Notes: generated by a model not told the origin, from the sequence alone. A DNA stretch of 64,000 nucleotides from M0108 sp044228795 (GCA_044228795.1 JBGAUE010000010.1:1-64000), one strand, 5' to 3'; positions 51,068-60,640 are shown, numbered from the stretch's first letter. Program-made: numbers and translations.

Positions 51068-51382
51068 CTATTCGATTTCGGCGGTCTCGCTCTCGGTCGC
51101 GCCCTGGTTGTCAGTCCAGGAGAGTTCGACCTTGTCACCCTTGGCGGCGCCCGTGAATTTGAAGGACAGATAGGGGTTCTTGGAAACGCCACCACTCCAG
51201 AGGGCGGTGAGGACGGTACGATCGCCAACCTTGGCCACGACGTTCTGGATGAAATGGGCCGGGATGATTTCACCCGACTCCTTGTCCTTGCCCATGCCGT
51301 TTTCCATGGGGTGGGTCATGAGGGCCTTGACCTCGACCACGTCGCCCTTGATTTTGGCTTTGATCTTCATCTGGGATGCCAT
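51068..51382 (-). CDS. soxZ: SoxZ sulfur-carrier subunit, isolated copy
   Basis: SoxZ forms the SoxYZ heterodimer that holds thiosulfate-derived sulfur in the periplasm. The 104-residue product has KGDVVEVKALMTHPMENG, IIPAHFIQNV and SGGVSKNPYLSFKFTGA, all conserved in the family, and it has no signal peptide, since it travels with SoxY. It follows soxY on the same strand after 54 bases. A second soxZ lies at 61336; the two are clearly diverged. Confidence 0.93.
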   Translation of the reverse strand: MASQMKIKAKIKGDVVEVKALMTHPMENGMGKDKESGEIIPAHFIQNVVAKVGDRTVLTALWSGGVSKNPYLSFKFTGAAKGDKVELSWTDNQGATESETAEIE

Positions 51383-51436
51383 GCTCTGCTACCTCGCAAT
51401 CATATTCGTTGTGGGTGATCCGGCCAGGTGCCGGTA

Positions 51437-51904
51437 TCAGCAACCGCCGACGGTGACCTTGACTTCCTTGGAAGCGCTATAGACCTTGTCACCAACCTTG
51501 ACCAGGGCGATGAGGTTGGCGGTCTTGCCCATCTTGATGCGGGTGGAGATGAAGGGCAGGGCGCCCTTGCCTAACTCGAAGGAGGCGACCAGGGGCATCA
51601 TGTTGCCTGAGGCGACCAGACTGATGGAGGTGGCGCCCTCCAGGGTTGTCTCGACGGTGACCGGGACCACGGCGCCATTCTCGGCGATGTCCGGGGCCTT
51701 GAGGTCGATCTTGTCGCTGGGTTCATGAGCGGCACTACCGAGCAGGTTCTTGAGGGCATCGTCCAGATTCTGGGCACTGAAGGCGGCCTCCGGCCAGGCG
51801 GCCAGCACCAGGCGGGGGGTCAGCAGGCCGGCCCCGATGGCCATGCCGACGGCGCTGGCGGCTAGGGAGCCCTTGAGCAGAATTCTGCGTTTGGTGTCGA
51901 TCAT
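51437..51904 (-). CDS. soxY: SoxY sulfur-carrier subunit, isolated copy ending in GGC
   Basis: The 155-residue product has a Tat-type signal (TKRRILLKGSLAASAVG, with R6 and R7), the mature SoxY beta-sandwich (KAPDIAENGAVVPV) and the C-terminal arm VTVGGC. The last residue is the sulfur-binding Cys: the usual GGCGG motif lacks its final two Gly. AGGAG six bases before ATG 51904 supports the start. It pairs with soxZ downstream. The copy may act in a different sulfur pool from that of the main soxYZ at 60814. Confidence 0.93.
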   Translation of the reverse strand: MIDTKRRILLKGSLAASAVGMAIGAGLLTPRLVLAAWPEAAFSAQNLDDALKNLLGSAAHEPSDKIDLKAPDIAENGAVVPVTVETTLEGATSISLVASGNMMPLVASFELGKGALPFISTRIKMGKTANLIALVKVGDKVYSASKEVKVTVGGC

Positions 51905-52102
51905 AAAAGTCTCCTGTCGAGCATTGTCATGAGGTTGAGATCACGGAAACCGACGAGGGATCCGGTTGACGAAAGCCCTGGCGCGATGGGATGCCTGGGG
52001 GAGCTGGTTGCGGCAGCTAGCCGCGTCCGAGAATTGGATCGCTGGCTAGATTAACCCAGCCACTCGCGGCTGCAAAACGATTTTGGTCAAGCGACAGGCT
52101 TG

Positions 52103-53599
52103 CTAGCGTTCATCTTTCTTGGACTTGGATTTCGGGTTGTCCTTTTCGGCCTCCTTCTGCTCCTCCTTCAGGGTGTCAAGCCGGGCCTGGATTTCGGAGG
52201 CCTCGTGGAAGCCGATTCCCGGTGTGCGCAGGGCGTATTGCATCTGGTGGATAGCCGGCTCCAGGTCACCCTGGAGGTACAGAGACTCACCCCGGTAGCG
52301 GTAGGTAGCAGCCTTCTTGCCGGATTTGAGGGCGGCATCCGACATCAATTGGTACATGGAGGCCGAGCCAGGCCTTTGCCTGGTCGCGCCCTCCAGGGTA
52401 GCCAAAGCGCGATCGGCATTGCCGCCGGCTATGAGGGCCTCGGCATAGGCGATACGCAGGGGTCTGTTGTCCGGATTCAGGCCAACTGCCGCCTGGAGTT
52501 TGCGGATGGCCTCGTCGTTGGCGCCGAGCTTAGAGTCGATGCGGGTATCCAAGACAATGAACTCTGCCAGATGGGGGTGTTCCTTGACTAATTCGGAGGC
52601 GAGGTGACGGGCATCCTGGGTCTGGCCGGCCCGCAACTGGGCCAGGGCCAGGCCATAGGTGTCCGCGGTGCGGTTGCGGACGCGTCCGGCGTTCAGGTTG
52701 GCTTTGAAATGGGAGATGGCGTTTTCCGGATCCCTGAAACTCAGTTCCCGGAGATGGGCGCGGGTCAGGTGGAAGCGCAGGTCATCGGCCTTTTGCTTGT
52801 AGCCGTAATGCTCCGCGCGGGCCAGGGCGTCCGCGATGCGATTGGGATTGACCGGGTGGGTACGCAGGAACTCAGGGGCGCTGGTGTCGCTGGTATGGCT
52901 GGATTTGCTCATCCGTTCGAAGAAGCCTGGCATGGCGAAGGGGTTATAACCCGCGTCCGCCAGGGTGGAGATGCCGATGCGATCCGCCTCCTCCTCATTG
53001 TGTCGGGTAAAGTTGATCTGGCGTTGGAGGGCCAGGCCCTGAATGCCGGCGATGGCGGCCATGCCCGCGTTGGCGTCCACCTGGGCACCCAGAATGGCGG
53101 CGGCGATCATGAGTAAGGTAGCGGGGATGGCAATCTGTTGCTGGTCTTCGATGGACCGCATCAAATGGCGCTGGCTGATATGGGCGATTTCATGGGCCAA
53201 GACCGCAGCCAGTTCCGATTCGGTCTCGGACGTGGTCACCAGGCCGGCGAAGACCCCGATCTGACCGTCGGGGCCCGCGAAGGCGTTGACCGTCGGCTGG
53301 TCGATGAAAAAGAAGGTAAAGTTGCCTCCGCTAGACTCAGAAGAGGCCACCAGCCGTTCCCCGAGATCCTCGAGGTAATCTGTCAGCAAGGGATCATCCA
53401 GCACCGGCAGGGACTTGCGCACACTCCGCATGAAGGCCTTGCCCAGTTGCCGTTCCTCGCCCCTGGTCATGACGGTGTCCGCGGAACTGCCGAAATTCGG
53501 CAACTTATAGGGGTCATCCGCCCGAACACCGGCCCCAGCCACCAGCAGACCGGCACAGAGGGCAAGCGTGAAGCGGTTAACGCAAGTGAGGCTGTTCAT
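52103..53599 (-). CDS. bepA: BepA-like periplasmic M48 metalloprotease with TPR repeats
   Basis: This 498-residue protein should help assemble or degrade outer-membrane proteins such as LptD. A signal peptide (LALCAGLLVAGAGVRA) precedes the M48 domain: HEIAH at 136-140 plus EEAD near 203-206 as third zinc ligand. The C-terminal half contains TPR repeats (PDNRPLRIAYAEALIAGGN). It ends in a Lys-rich charged tail (KDNPKSKSKKDER). Family length and architecture match E. coli BepA (YfgC). Confidence 0.92.
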   Translation of the reverse strand: MNSLTCVNRFTLALCAGLLVAGAGVRADDPYKLPNFGSSADTVMTRGEERQLGKAFMRSVRKSLPVLDDPLLTDYLEDLGERLVASSESSGGNFTFFFIDQPTVNAFAGPDGQIGVFAGLVTTSETESELAAVLAHEIAHISQRHLMRSIEDQQQIAIPATLLMIAAAILGAQVDANAGMAAIAGIQGLALQRQINFTRHNEEEADRIGISTLADAGYNPFAMPGFFERMSKSSHTSDTSAPEFLRTHPVNPNRIADALARAEHYGYKQKADDLRFHLTRAHLRELSFRDPENAISHFKANLNAGRVRNRTADTYGLALAQLRAGQTQDARHLASELVKEHPHLAEFIVLDTRIDSKLGANDEAIRKLQAAVGLNPDNRPLRIAYAEALIAGGNADRALATLEGATRQRPGSASMYQLMSDAALKSGKKAATYRYRGESLYLQGDLEPAIHQMQYALRTPGIGFHEASEIQARLDTLKEEQKEAEKDNPKSKSKKDER

Positions 53600-53689
53600 A
53601 GGTCATGCGGACCGGCTATAAGGGACTGAGTCTCCCTCTGATTATCCCCCCGGAGCCAGGCTGGGAGAATGGAAAAAGCAGGGAAGCAC

Positions 53690-54958
53690 TCAATTGAGCT
53701 GAATGCGTTGTCCCCAAGGCACCTTGGCCTGGCCCTTAACCAACCAGATCACCGCGAAATTCGGCTCCAGAATCGGGAACTCGCCCTCGGCATCGGTGAA
53801 ATAGACCAGGAGATCGGGGCGGACCCTGCTCCGCTCCACCCATTCAAAGACCGGCTGGAAGCTGGTGCCACCCCCGCCCTTCATCTCCTCGGGGCGGCGA
53901 AACTCCTCCCAGGGCTCGAAGAACCAGGGGGAACCGGGGCAGAGGCGGGCATCGCAGGCGAGCAAGGTGACGCGAGCGCGCACCTGGCCCTTGAGGGCGT
54001 CGATCTCGCCGATGAACTCTTGGATCTCCGCATCCTTGATGGAGCCCGAGATATCCACTGCTACCACCAGTTCCAATTGCTGGCTGCGCAGAGCCGGCCG
54101 GATGAAGTCGCCCTCGCGTCGGGAGGGTCGGCTATAGCTGAAATCGTCGCGGGCCGTGGCGCTCATGAAGCGTGCCAGGAGCTGGCGCCAGGGGACCTGG
54201 GGCTGGAGCAGGCGGTCGATAAGGCGCGCCATCTCGCCGCCGAGTTTGCCATGATGCATGGCCTGTTGAGCAGCGCCGGCGGTACGTTGATGCCATTGCA
54301 CGGCCAGGTCCGTCTGCTCGTCGGGGCTGAGGGGGTGGGGTTGGGGGGCGCCATCCACCTTTTCCTGGCCCTGGCCTTCTCCGGGTTGGGGCTGGTTACC
54401 GCCGCCCTTTTCGCCGGATTCCGGATGGGGTTCGTCTCCCTGGCTGGGCTTGTCCAGGTCCTTCTCGGACATACCGGACTGGTTGCCGCCCCGCTGGTTA
54501 TCCGCGTCATAAACGTGCCGATCCAGGGTCTCGGCGTCGTCCTGCTCCTCCAGCAGCGGGTAGATCTCCTCCGCCGTCAGGCCCTTGAAGCGGGGATTGT
54601 GCAGGGCCGCGGGGGGTGGCGTCAGGCCATCGTCGATCAGTAAGGGGTTGATGGCATGATCGCAGGCCAGGTCCCATTTACGCCGAACCCGGTGCTGGCG
54701 GCGGGCGAAGTGGGACAGGGCACAATGCAGGGCATCGTGGGCCAGCACGAACTGGGTCTCATCGAGGCTCAGGCCGGCGATGTAGTCGGGGTTGTAATAG
54801 AAGGCGCGGGCATCCGTAGCCGTGGTGGGGCACCAGTCCGGGTCCGCCGCCTTGATCGGCAGCCGCAGGGCCAGGGCGCCGAGAAAGGGCTTATCCAGGA
54901 TCAGCCGGGTGCGGGCCGCGGCCAGCTTGACGGCAATGGCCTGACGTTGCGAGTCCAT
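53690..54958 (-). CDS. DUF2201-type metallopeptidase/VWA-like protein
   Basis: The 422-residue product joins an N-terminal putative metallopeptidase region (LAHDALHCALSHF, H74 and H78) to a C-terminal VWA-like domain (VVAVDISGSIKDAEIQ). A charged, Gln/Gly/Pro-rich linker of about 100 residues separates them. It lies two bases after a MoxR-type AAA gene, the usual pairing for this family, in which the ATPase is thought to remodel a target that the VWA protein selects. The biological target is unknown. Confidence 0.88.
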   Translation of the reverse strand: MDSQRQAIAVKLAAARTRLILDKPFLGALALRLPIKAADPDWCPTTATDARAFYYNPDYIAGLSLDETQFVLAHDALHCALSHFARRQHRVRRKWDLACDHAINPLLIDDGLTPPPAALHNPRFKGLTAEEIYPLLEEQDDAETLDRHVYDADNQRGGNQSGMSEKDLDKPSQGDEPHPESGEKGGGNQPQPGEGQGQEKVDGAPQPHPLSPDEQTDLAVQWHQRTAGAAQQAMHHGKLGGEMARLIDRLLQPQVPWRQLLARFMSATARDDFSYSRPSRREGDFIRPALRSQQLELVVAVDISGSIKDAEIQEFIGEIDALKGQVRARVTLLACDARLCPGSPWFFEPWEEFRRPEEMKGGGGTSFQPVFEWVERSRVRPDLLVYFTDAEGEFPILEPNFAVIWLVKGQAKVPWGQRIQLN

Positions 54959-54960
54959 GA

Positions 54961-56004
54961 TCAGGCGTAGAGCATGAGGTCGGAGATGGACTGGGCCCAG
55001 TCGCCAAAGGCGGGGGTCTCGAACAGCCGGTTGCCGATGGCGCGGTGCAGGTCGGAGACCAGCATGACGCCCATTTCCCGCTGGGGGAAGCGCCCGGCAT
55101 AGGCCAGGATATGCCCAATTTTCTCGGCACCCTCGGGTTCGGACTGGGAACGGATGGCGCGGCCCACCAGGGCGGCAGCGACGGCGTATTGCAGATCAAT
55201 CTCCCGCGGCACCGCCACCTCTTCCCCGCGTACGATGGCATCCAGGTCCGGCATCCGGTCCAGGCTGTTGATGAAGGCGTTCAGCTCGATCCCCGCCGCC
55301 GGGCCGACGCAGCCCTGGAGGGCGCCCTGGAGCAGATCGGCGTCGTCCTCGAATTTGCGCAGCCCGCGGTGGGCGAACTCCCAGGACCGGGGGGTGGGGA
55401 AGGCGATCGGGTTGTGAGCAGGGTCGAAATCGAACAGCAGCTCCGGTCGGAAGCGCAGGAAGGCGATGACGCGCTCGTCGATGTCATGGGCATAGGCCCA
55501 GGCGACCCAATCGTCCAGGTGGGTGTCCACCTCGAAGTGAGAGAAACGGTTGGCCAGAGGCGCCGGCATACTGTAGGTGACACCCCGGTCGCCCTGGCGG
55601 TTGCCAGCGGCAAAGATGGCCCAATGCTCCGGCACCTCGTATTCACCCAGGCGGCGGTCCAGGATCAATTGATAGGCGGCGGCGGACACTGCCGGCGGCG
55701 CTGAGGTTATCTCATCCAGGAAGAGGATGCCGCTGGTGCCATGGTACTCAGGATTCGGCAGGATGGCCGGTATGGCCCACTCGACCTTGGTCCCGACCCG
55801 AAAGGGAATACCGCGCAGGTCGCTGGGCTCCATTTGCGAGAGACGGATGTCGATCATGGGCGCCCCGTGACGGGCGGCGATCTGGGCCACCATCTGTGAC
55901 TTACCAACGCCGGGCGGCCCCCAGAGCATGACGGGGGTGTGATGACCCTGACGGGTACTGGTGAATTCCCGATCGAGGACGCGAATCAAGTGGGCAGGGC
56001 GCAT
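54961..56004 (-). CDS. MoxR-type AAA+ ATPase
   Basis: The 347-residue ATPase has Walker A GPPGVGKS at 29-36, Walker B ILFLDEITSAPPAV, and IFAAGNRQGDRGVTYSMPAPLANRF in the sensor region. It is the motor partner of the VWA protein encoded immediately downstream. Such pairs act as chaperones that insert cofactors or activate enzymes. No substrate enzyme is evident nearby. Confidence 0.9.
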   Translation of the reverse strand: MRPAHLIRVLDREFTSTRQGHHTPVMLWGPPGVGKSQMVAQIAARHGAPMIDIRLSQMEPSDLRGIPFRVGTKVEWAIPAILPNPEYHGTSGILFLDEITSAPPAVSAAAYQLILDRRLGEYEVPEHWAIFAAGNRQGDRGVTYSMPAPLANRFSHFEVDTHLDDWVAWAYAHDIDERVIAFLRFRPELLFDFDPAHNPIAFPTPRSWEFAHRGLRKFEDDADLLQGALQGCVGPAAGIELNAFINSLDRMPDLDAIVRGEEVAVPREIDLQYAVAAALVGRAIRSQSEPEGAEKIGHILAYAGRFPQREMGVMLVSDLHRAIGNRLFETPAFGDWAQSISDLMLYA

Positions 56005-56472
56005 GGCGTTGGTGTCAGGTTATTTGAGGTTAAGGAGAGAGGAATGGGCAGATATCTAGGCAAAATAAGGCCCCGAGCATGTCATCGCAAGCCGTATTGT
56101 GCTGCTGGTTCATGATGGATTGCCGGGCCGTCTCGTAGGACTGGCGCCTATTAGAAAAACGAAGTATTCTTATACCTCTTACGTCTCGCGACACTTGGGT
56201 TTTTGGCTAGATTCACGAAGAACCCGGTGGCTGCGGCGAGGTTTTGTCCCAGGCGAATCCTCGGATTGATTTGGCGAGGCGCATGACTCGGTTAACGCAG
56301 CGGGTGCCGCACTGGTGTTCCGATGGCACCAAAATGATGCCCAGCGACGAGATGCGTGCGGTGCGTGACAGGTTGGATCCGACGCGGGATCACCGTTACC
56401 TTTAAACCGCTAAAAGAATCATAAGTTTCGGAGGCTTTGACCTCATCATCGCTATAGCTCGGAGACAGGAAT
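56005..56472. other. Intergenic stretch, 468 bases
   Basis: It separates the AAA/VWA operon (-) from the small gene at 56473 (+) and must hold both promoters, though I cannot place either. A 40-codon + frame at 56283-56405 (starting MTRLTQRVPHWCSDG) has no ribosome-binding site and no family I recognise; it may be a decayed fragment. No RNA gene is evident. Confidence 0.4.
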
Positions 56473-56670
56473 ATGAACCAGTTCTATTACGACACCGTCA
56501 CCAAAATGGAGCAGATGGGTGTCGATGATGAATACATCCAGGGTTGGCAATGTGGGTTTTTGATGAACCCTAAGCGCGAGGAACAGCGCCTGACCGAGGC
56601 CTACGAGGCCGGTTACGCCGATGGCGAAGAGAAATCCACCGAAAACTTCGGTGACTGGGTGAAGGAATGA
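56473..56670 (+). CDS. Small acidic protein, 65 residues, with RMF-like spacing
   Basis: I cannot name this product. It reads MNQFYYDTVTKMEQMG at the start and carries two GW/GY-type turns (IQGWQCGFLMNP and AYEAGYADGEE) that faintly recall ribosome modulation factor, although that protein is basic and this one is acidic. CAGGA precedes the ATG and a strong terminator follows the stop, so it is a real monocistronic gene. No signal peptide or membrane segment. Confidence 0.75.
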   Translation: MNQFYYDTVTKMEQMGVDDEYIQGWQCGFLMNPKREEQRLTEAYEAGYADGEEKSTENFGDWVKE

Positions 56671-56717
56671 TGCGGGTCTCCGGATAGCCTCGCTTCATAA
56701 GTGAGGTAAAGATAACA

Positions 56718-56745
56718 AAAGGGCGGGCCATCCCCGCCCTTTTTT
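56718..56745 (+). terminator. Rho-independent terminator
   Basis: AAAGGGCGGG and CCCGCCCTTT form a 10-bp stem around a CCATC loop, followed directly by a T run to 56745. It ends the transcript of the 65-residue gene 48 bases after its stop. Confidence 0.9.
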
Positions 56746-56847
56746 GCGCCCGCTGATTTCCCCTATGCCTCCCCGCTCCTACCAGCTTGGTGGCTATGGG
56801 CGCAACACTCAGGAGCGGCGTGATCCAGCAGAGGTGCCTGCATCCCC

Positions 56848-57717
56848 ATGAACCCCCAAGCCGAACGTCTCCGCCGGCTCCTCGCCGGGCCGGACTTCCT
56901 GCTGATGCCCTGCTGTTTCGATGGCCTCTCCGCCCGCCTCATTGAACAGGCGGGCTTCTCCCTAACCTTCATGAGCGGCTTTGCCGTCGCCGCCGCCCGG
57001 CTCGCACGGCCGGATACGGGGCTGATCTCCTACGGCGAAATGCTCGACCAGGGCCACTCCATCCTGGAGGCCGTCACCATCCCCGTCATCGCCGACGGGG
57101 ATACGGGCTATGGTAATGCGGTTAATGTCCGGCGCACCCTGGAGGGCTACGCCCGGGCCGGATTCGCCGGCATCATGATCGAGGATCAAGTCGCCCCCAA
57201 GCGATGTGGTCACACCCAGGGCAAGGAGGTGGTGACCCGCACCGAGGCCTGTGTCCGCATCCGGGCCGCCGTGGAGGCCCGGGAGGCGGGGGCCGACATC
57301 CTGATCATGGCCCGCACCGACGCTCGCGCCAGCCTGGGCCTCGAGGAGGCCCTGTGGCGCCTGCAAGCCTTTGTGGATCTCGGCGCCGATATCCTCTTTC
57401 TCGAAGCCCCTCAGGATGAGGCGGAGATGCGGACCTTCTGCCAGGCCCTGCCCGGTCCCAAGATGGCCAATATGCTGGAAGAAGGTGTCACGCCCCTGTT
57501 GCCACCGGCGGTCCTGGCCGAGATGGGCTACAAGATTGCTGCCTATCCCCTGACCCTGCTCAACAGCGCCGTTTTCGCCATGCGGGAGACCTTGGACGAC
57601 ATCCGGGCGGGCCGTGTCCCCGCGCGCCGGGTCGATTTCGCCACCATTCGCCAGATTGTTGGCTTCGCGGACTACGACCGCTTGCTGGGGCATTACGCCG
57701 ACGAGTCCCGGTTCTGA
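56848..57717 (+). CDS. Isocitrate lyase/PEP mutase family enzyme
   Basis: This 289-residue TIM-barrel enzyme binds an alpha-keto acid at Mg. It has the metal loop DGDTGYGN at 83-90, IEDQ, and the KRCGH loop with C120, the catalytic Cys of lyase-type members. DILIMARTDAR follows. 2-Methylisocitrate lyase and oxaloacetate or carboxyphosphoenolpyruvate-type activities are all possible; no propionate (prp) genes are nearby to decide. Confidence 0.85.
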   Translation: MNPQAERLRRLLAGPDFLLMPCCFDGLSARLIEQAGFSLTFMSGFAVAAARLARPDTGLISYGEMLDQGHSILEAVTIPVIADGDTGYGNAVNVRRTLEGYARAGFAGIMIEDQVAPKRCGHTQGKEVVTRTEACVRIRAAVEAREAGADILIMARTDARASLGLEEALWRLQAFVDLGADILFLEAPQDEAEMRTFCQALPGPKMANMLEEGVTPLLPPAVLAEMGYKIAAYPLTLLNSAVFAMRETLDDIRAGRVPARRVDFATIRQIVGFADYDRLLGHYADESRF

Positions 57718-57830
57718 TCAGGGTTAGGGGGGTCCAATCCAGGAAGACCCACCGCAATAATTGCCTCCCGTAAGGGTAGAATCCTACCCAGATCAGAAAA
57801 ACGCTCCTTTACCACCCTCGCTTGGAAGCC

Positions 57831-58913
57831 ATGCCTGTGACTCAACTCAAGAACGACACCTTCCTGCGCGCCCTGTTGCGCCAGCCCGTGGACTACACGC
57901 CGATTTGGATGATGCGCCAGGCCGGCCGCTACCTGCCGGAATACCGGGCTAGCCGGGCCCGCGCGGGCAGCTTCATGGATCTCTGCATGAACCCGGAATT
58001 GGCCTGCGAGGTAACCTTGCAGCCCCTGGAACGCTTCCCGCTCGACGCGGCCATCCTGTTTTCCGACATCCTCACGGTTCCAGACGCCATGGGCCTGGGA
58101 CTCTACTTCACCGAGGGAGAGGGGCCCCATTTCGAGCGCCCGGTGCGGACCCGTGAGGATGTGCGGCGGCTGGGGGTGCCGGATATGGTGAAGGACCTGG
58201 GTTACGTCATGGACGCGGTAGCCCTGATCCGCCGCGAACTGGCCGGGCGCGCGCCCCTCATCGGCTTCGCTGGCAGCCCCTGGACCCTGGCCACCTATAT
58301 GGTCGAGGGCCGGGGCTCCAAGACCTTCGCCCGCAGCAAGGCCATGATGTTCGATCAGCCCGCCCTAATGCACGAACTGCTCGCCGTCGTTGCCGAGGCC
58401 GTGACCCAATATCTTAATGCCCAGGTCGCCAGTGGCGCCCAGGCCCTGATGATCTTCGACACCTGGGGTGGTTCCCTCACGCCGCGCGACTACCGCGACT
58501 TCTCTCTGGCCTATATGGCTCGCATTGCCGACGGCTTGACCCGGGAGGCGGAGGGCCGCCGGGTCCCTGTCATCCTCTTCACCAAGGGCGGTGGCCAGTG
58601 GTTGGAGGCCATGGCCGCTAGCGGCTGCGATGCCTTGGGCCTGGATTGGACCACGGACCTGGCTGATGCCCGCCGGCGAGTCGGTGGACGCGTGGCACTC
58701 CAAGGCAACATGGACCCCTGTTTGCTCTATGCCAGCCCGGAACGCATCCGTGCCGAAACCGCTGCCATCCTGGCCAGTTACGGCCAGGGCACGGGACATG
58801 TCTTCAACCTCGGTCATGGGATCCATCCCGATGTGAAGCCGGATCATGCCGCCGCCCTGGTGGCGGCCGTCCATGAACTGAGCCGTCCCTACCATGGCGT
58901 CGTGGGCGGGTAA
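57831..58913 (+). CDS. hemE: Uroporphyrinogen decarboxylase HemE
   Basis: It converts uroporphyrinogen III to coproporphyrinogen III in haem and, where present, bacteriochlorophyll synthesis. Signatures are WMMRQAGRYLPEYR, AILFSDILTVPDAMGLGL and GFAGSPWTLATYMVEG. GTG 57837 (MTQLKND) is a good alternative start: it aligns with E. coli MTELKND and has GGAAG eight bases before it, whereas ATG 57831 is too close to that site. A 7-bp hairpin without T run lies 60 bases after the stop (58974-58991). Confidence 0.96.
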   Translation: MPVTQLKNDTFLRALLRQPVDYTPIWMMRQAGRYLPEYRASRARAGSFMDLCMNPELACEVTLQPLERFPLDAAILFSDILTVPDAMGLGLYFTEGEGPHFERPVRTREDVRRLGVPDMVKDLGYVMDAVALIRRELAGRAPLIGFAGSPWTLATYMVEGRGSKTFARSKAMMFDQPALMHELLAVVAEAVTQYLNAQVASGAQALMIFDTWGGSLTPRDYRDFSLAYMARIADGLTREAEGRRVPVILFTKGGGQWLEAMAASGCDALGLDWTTDLADARRRVGGRVALQGNMDPCLLYASPERIRAETAAILASYGQGTGHVFNLGHGIHPDVKPDHAAALVAAVHELSRPYHGVVGG

Positions 58914-59022
58914 GGGGCCTTTGGGGGCTTTTTGGATGGATCGGCCTGTCGGGTCGGACTGGCCTGATGACGGGGGCCAGGACCCTGGCCCGGGTGTTCA
59001 AGCCTAGAGCGGGGTAGAGGAC

Positions 59023-59376
59023 ATGAATAAGGCAAAGACCCAGGAAGTTACGGAGGCCGACGACGGTTACGCCGGTTTTCTGGCTCGGGCACGGGCGGCC
59101 GGGGCCCTGTGGACCCTGAAGGGGGAGGGCGGCTATGTCGCCTTCCACGATGAGGAGGGGCCCTGTTTCCCCTTCTGGTCGAGCCCTGCTGGGGCCCAGG
59201 CCCTGGTCACCGCCGACTGGGCGGACTGCGAGCCCGAACGGGTCGGACTCGCCGAGCTGCGCGGGCTCTGGCTCCCGGGCATGGCTAAGGCCGAACGGCG
59301 CCTGACCCTGGAGCCGAGTGTGGACGGAGAGGGCATCGTCTGCGACCCGGGGGAGTTGCTGGCGGATCTGGAATAG
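59023..59376 (+). CDS. DUF2750-family protein
   Basis: The 117-residue product matches the DUF2750 pattern: YAGFLARARAAGALWTLKGEGG, then FPFWSSPAGAQAL, DWADCEPERVGLAEL and LWLPGMAKAERRL. The family is small, soluble and without known function. No ribosome-binding site stands out except GAGGAC just before the ATG. It is monocistronic between hemE and the convergent dcyD. Confidence 0.85.
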   Translation: MNKAKTQEVTEADDGYAGFLARARAAGALWTLKGEGGYVAFHDEEGPCFPFWSSPAGAQALVTADWADCEPERVGLAELRGLWLPGMAKAERRLTLEPSVDGEGIVCDPGELLADLE

Positions 59377-59476
59377 GGACTGGAGCACGATGAGGGTGCC
59401 AATTCGGCTGCCCGCTCTTGATCGAGAGGGCTGATCCAAAGGCTAAGTCTCTCCGTTCCCAGGACTTACAGCGCCC

Positions 59477-60463
59477 TTAGACCAGCGCGGAGGCATAGGC
59501 GAACAGCGCCGGGGCGCCACCCGTGTGCCAGAAGAGGACCTTCTCGTCCGGTCGGAAGCAGCCCTGGCGGACCTTATCGATCAGACCGGCCATGGCGCGA
59601 CCGGTATAGACCGGATCCAGCAGGATACCCTCATGGCGGGCCAGCAGATGGATTGCCTCCCGGTCGCCGGGACTGACTTCGCCATAACCGCTTCCTGAGT
59701 AACCTTCATCCAGATGCAATTCAGCGGGGGTCAGGCGGATGCCTGTACCCAGGAACTGCGCGGTGGCGTTGGCCAATTCCAGAATCAGTTCCCCGAGGGA
59801 TTTTTCAGCGTCACCGACCTTGTCGATGGCAATGCCCGTGACCCGGTAGGTCTTGTTCAGGAGCCTTTTGCCCACCATCAGTCCCGCCTGGGTGCCGCCT
59901 GAACTCGAGGCAAAGATCAGGTGATCGAAATCCAACCCCAGGGCGCTCGTCTGCCGGTCCAGTTCGTAAAGGGCCTCCACAAACCCCGTGGCGCCCAGCG
60001 CGGTGGAACCCCCGTAGGGAACCCTAAAGGGCCGGCGCCCCGAGGCGCGCAACTGCTCGGCCAGGATCGGAATATCCTCGCCCTTGCGATGATCGCCTGC
60101 CCAGTGGATGCTGGCCCCCAGGAGCTGATCTAGCAGGAGATTGCCGGTGACGGCTGTCGGCTCGGCCCCGCCCAGGACCAGATGACAGGCCAGCCCGAGA
60201 CTGGCTGCCGCGGCGGCGGTCTGCCGGCAATGGTTGGATTGCATGGCCCCGGCGGTTATAAGGGTGTCCGCCCCCTCCGCCAGCGCCTGACCGACCAGAT
60301 ACTCCAGTTTGCGGGTCTTGTTGCCCCCGCAAGCCAGACCCGTCAGATCATCCCGTTTGATGAAGAGACGTGGCCCGCCGAGCAAGCGACTCAGATGGGG
60401 GAGTTCGTGAATCGGCGTTGGGAAAAATCCCAGCGGCTGTCGGGCGAAATCAAGATGTGTCAC
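59477..60463 (-). CDS. dcyD: D-cysteine desulfhydrase / ACC deaminase family PLP enzyme
   Basis: The 328-residue enzyme probably breaks D-cysteine into pyruvate, ammonia and sulfide. The PLP lysine is K49 in CGGNKTRKLEY; TAGAMQSNHCRQTAAAA and FASSSGGTQAGLMVG are family motifs. ACC deaminases share the fold and differ by few residues, so the substrate is not certain. It is divergent from the sox cluster, but nothing shows coregulation. Confidence 0.85.
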   Translation of the reverse strand: MTHLDFARQPLGFFPTPIHELPHLSRLLGGPRLFIKRDDLTGLACGGNKTRKLEYLVGQALAEGADTLITAGAMQSNHCRQTAAAAASLGLACHLVLGGAEPTAVTGNLLLDQLLGASIHWAGDHRKGEDIPILAEQLRASGRRPFRVPYGGSTALGATGFVEALYELDRQTSALGLDFDHLIFASSSGGTQAGLMVGKRLLNKTYRVTGIAIDKVGDAEKSLGELILELANATAQFLGTGIRLTPAELHLDEGYSGSGYGEVSPGDREAIHLLARHEGILLDPVYTGRAMAGLIDKVRQGCFRPDEKVLFWHTGGAPALFAYASALV

Positions 60464-60640
60464 TCAGCACCTGCACTTAATCTAAAGGATTGCCGGGATC
60501 GGGGCGGGCCGACCCCTGGTGGGCCGGGACCTCAAGGTAACGGGCTGGCCGAATCCCCGCAAGCCCGGCCCTGATTCACCCCTCGGGGTGCGTCCACATT
60601 GATTGGGCTTGGCGCCGTCCGATTGGGTCTGATTGTCTGT

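Noticed and set aside
56283..56405. 40-codon frame starting MTRLTQRV in the gap before the 65-residue gene
   Set aside because: No ribosome-binding site and no recognised similarity; could be a decayed fragment but cannot be supported.
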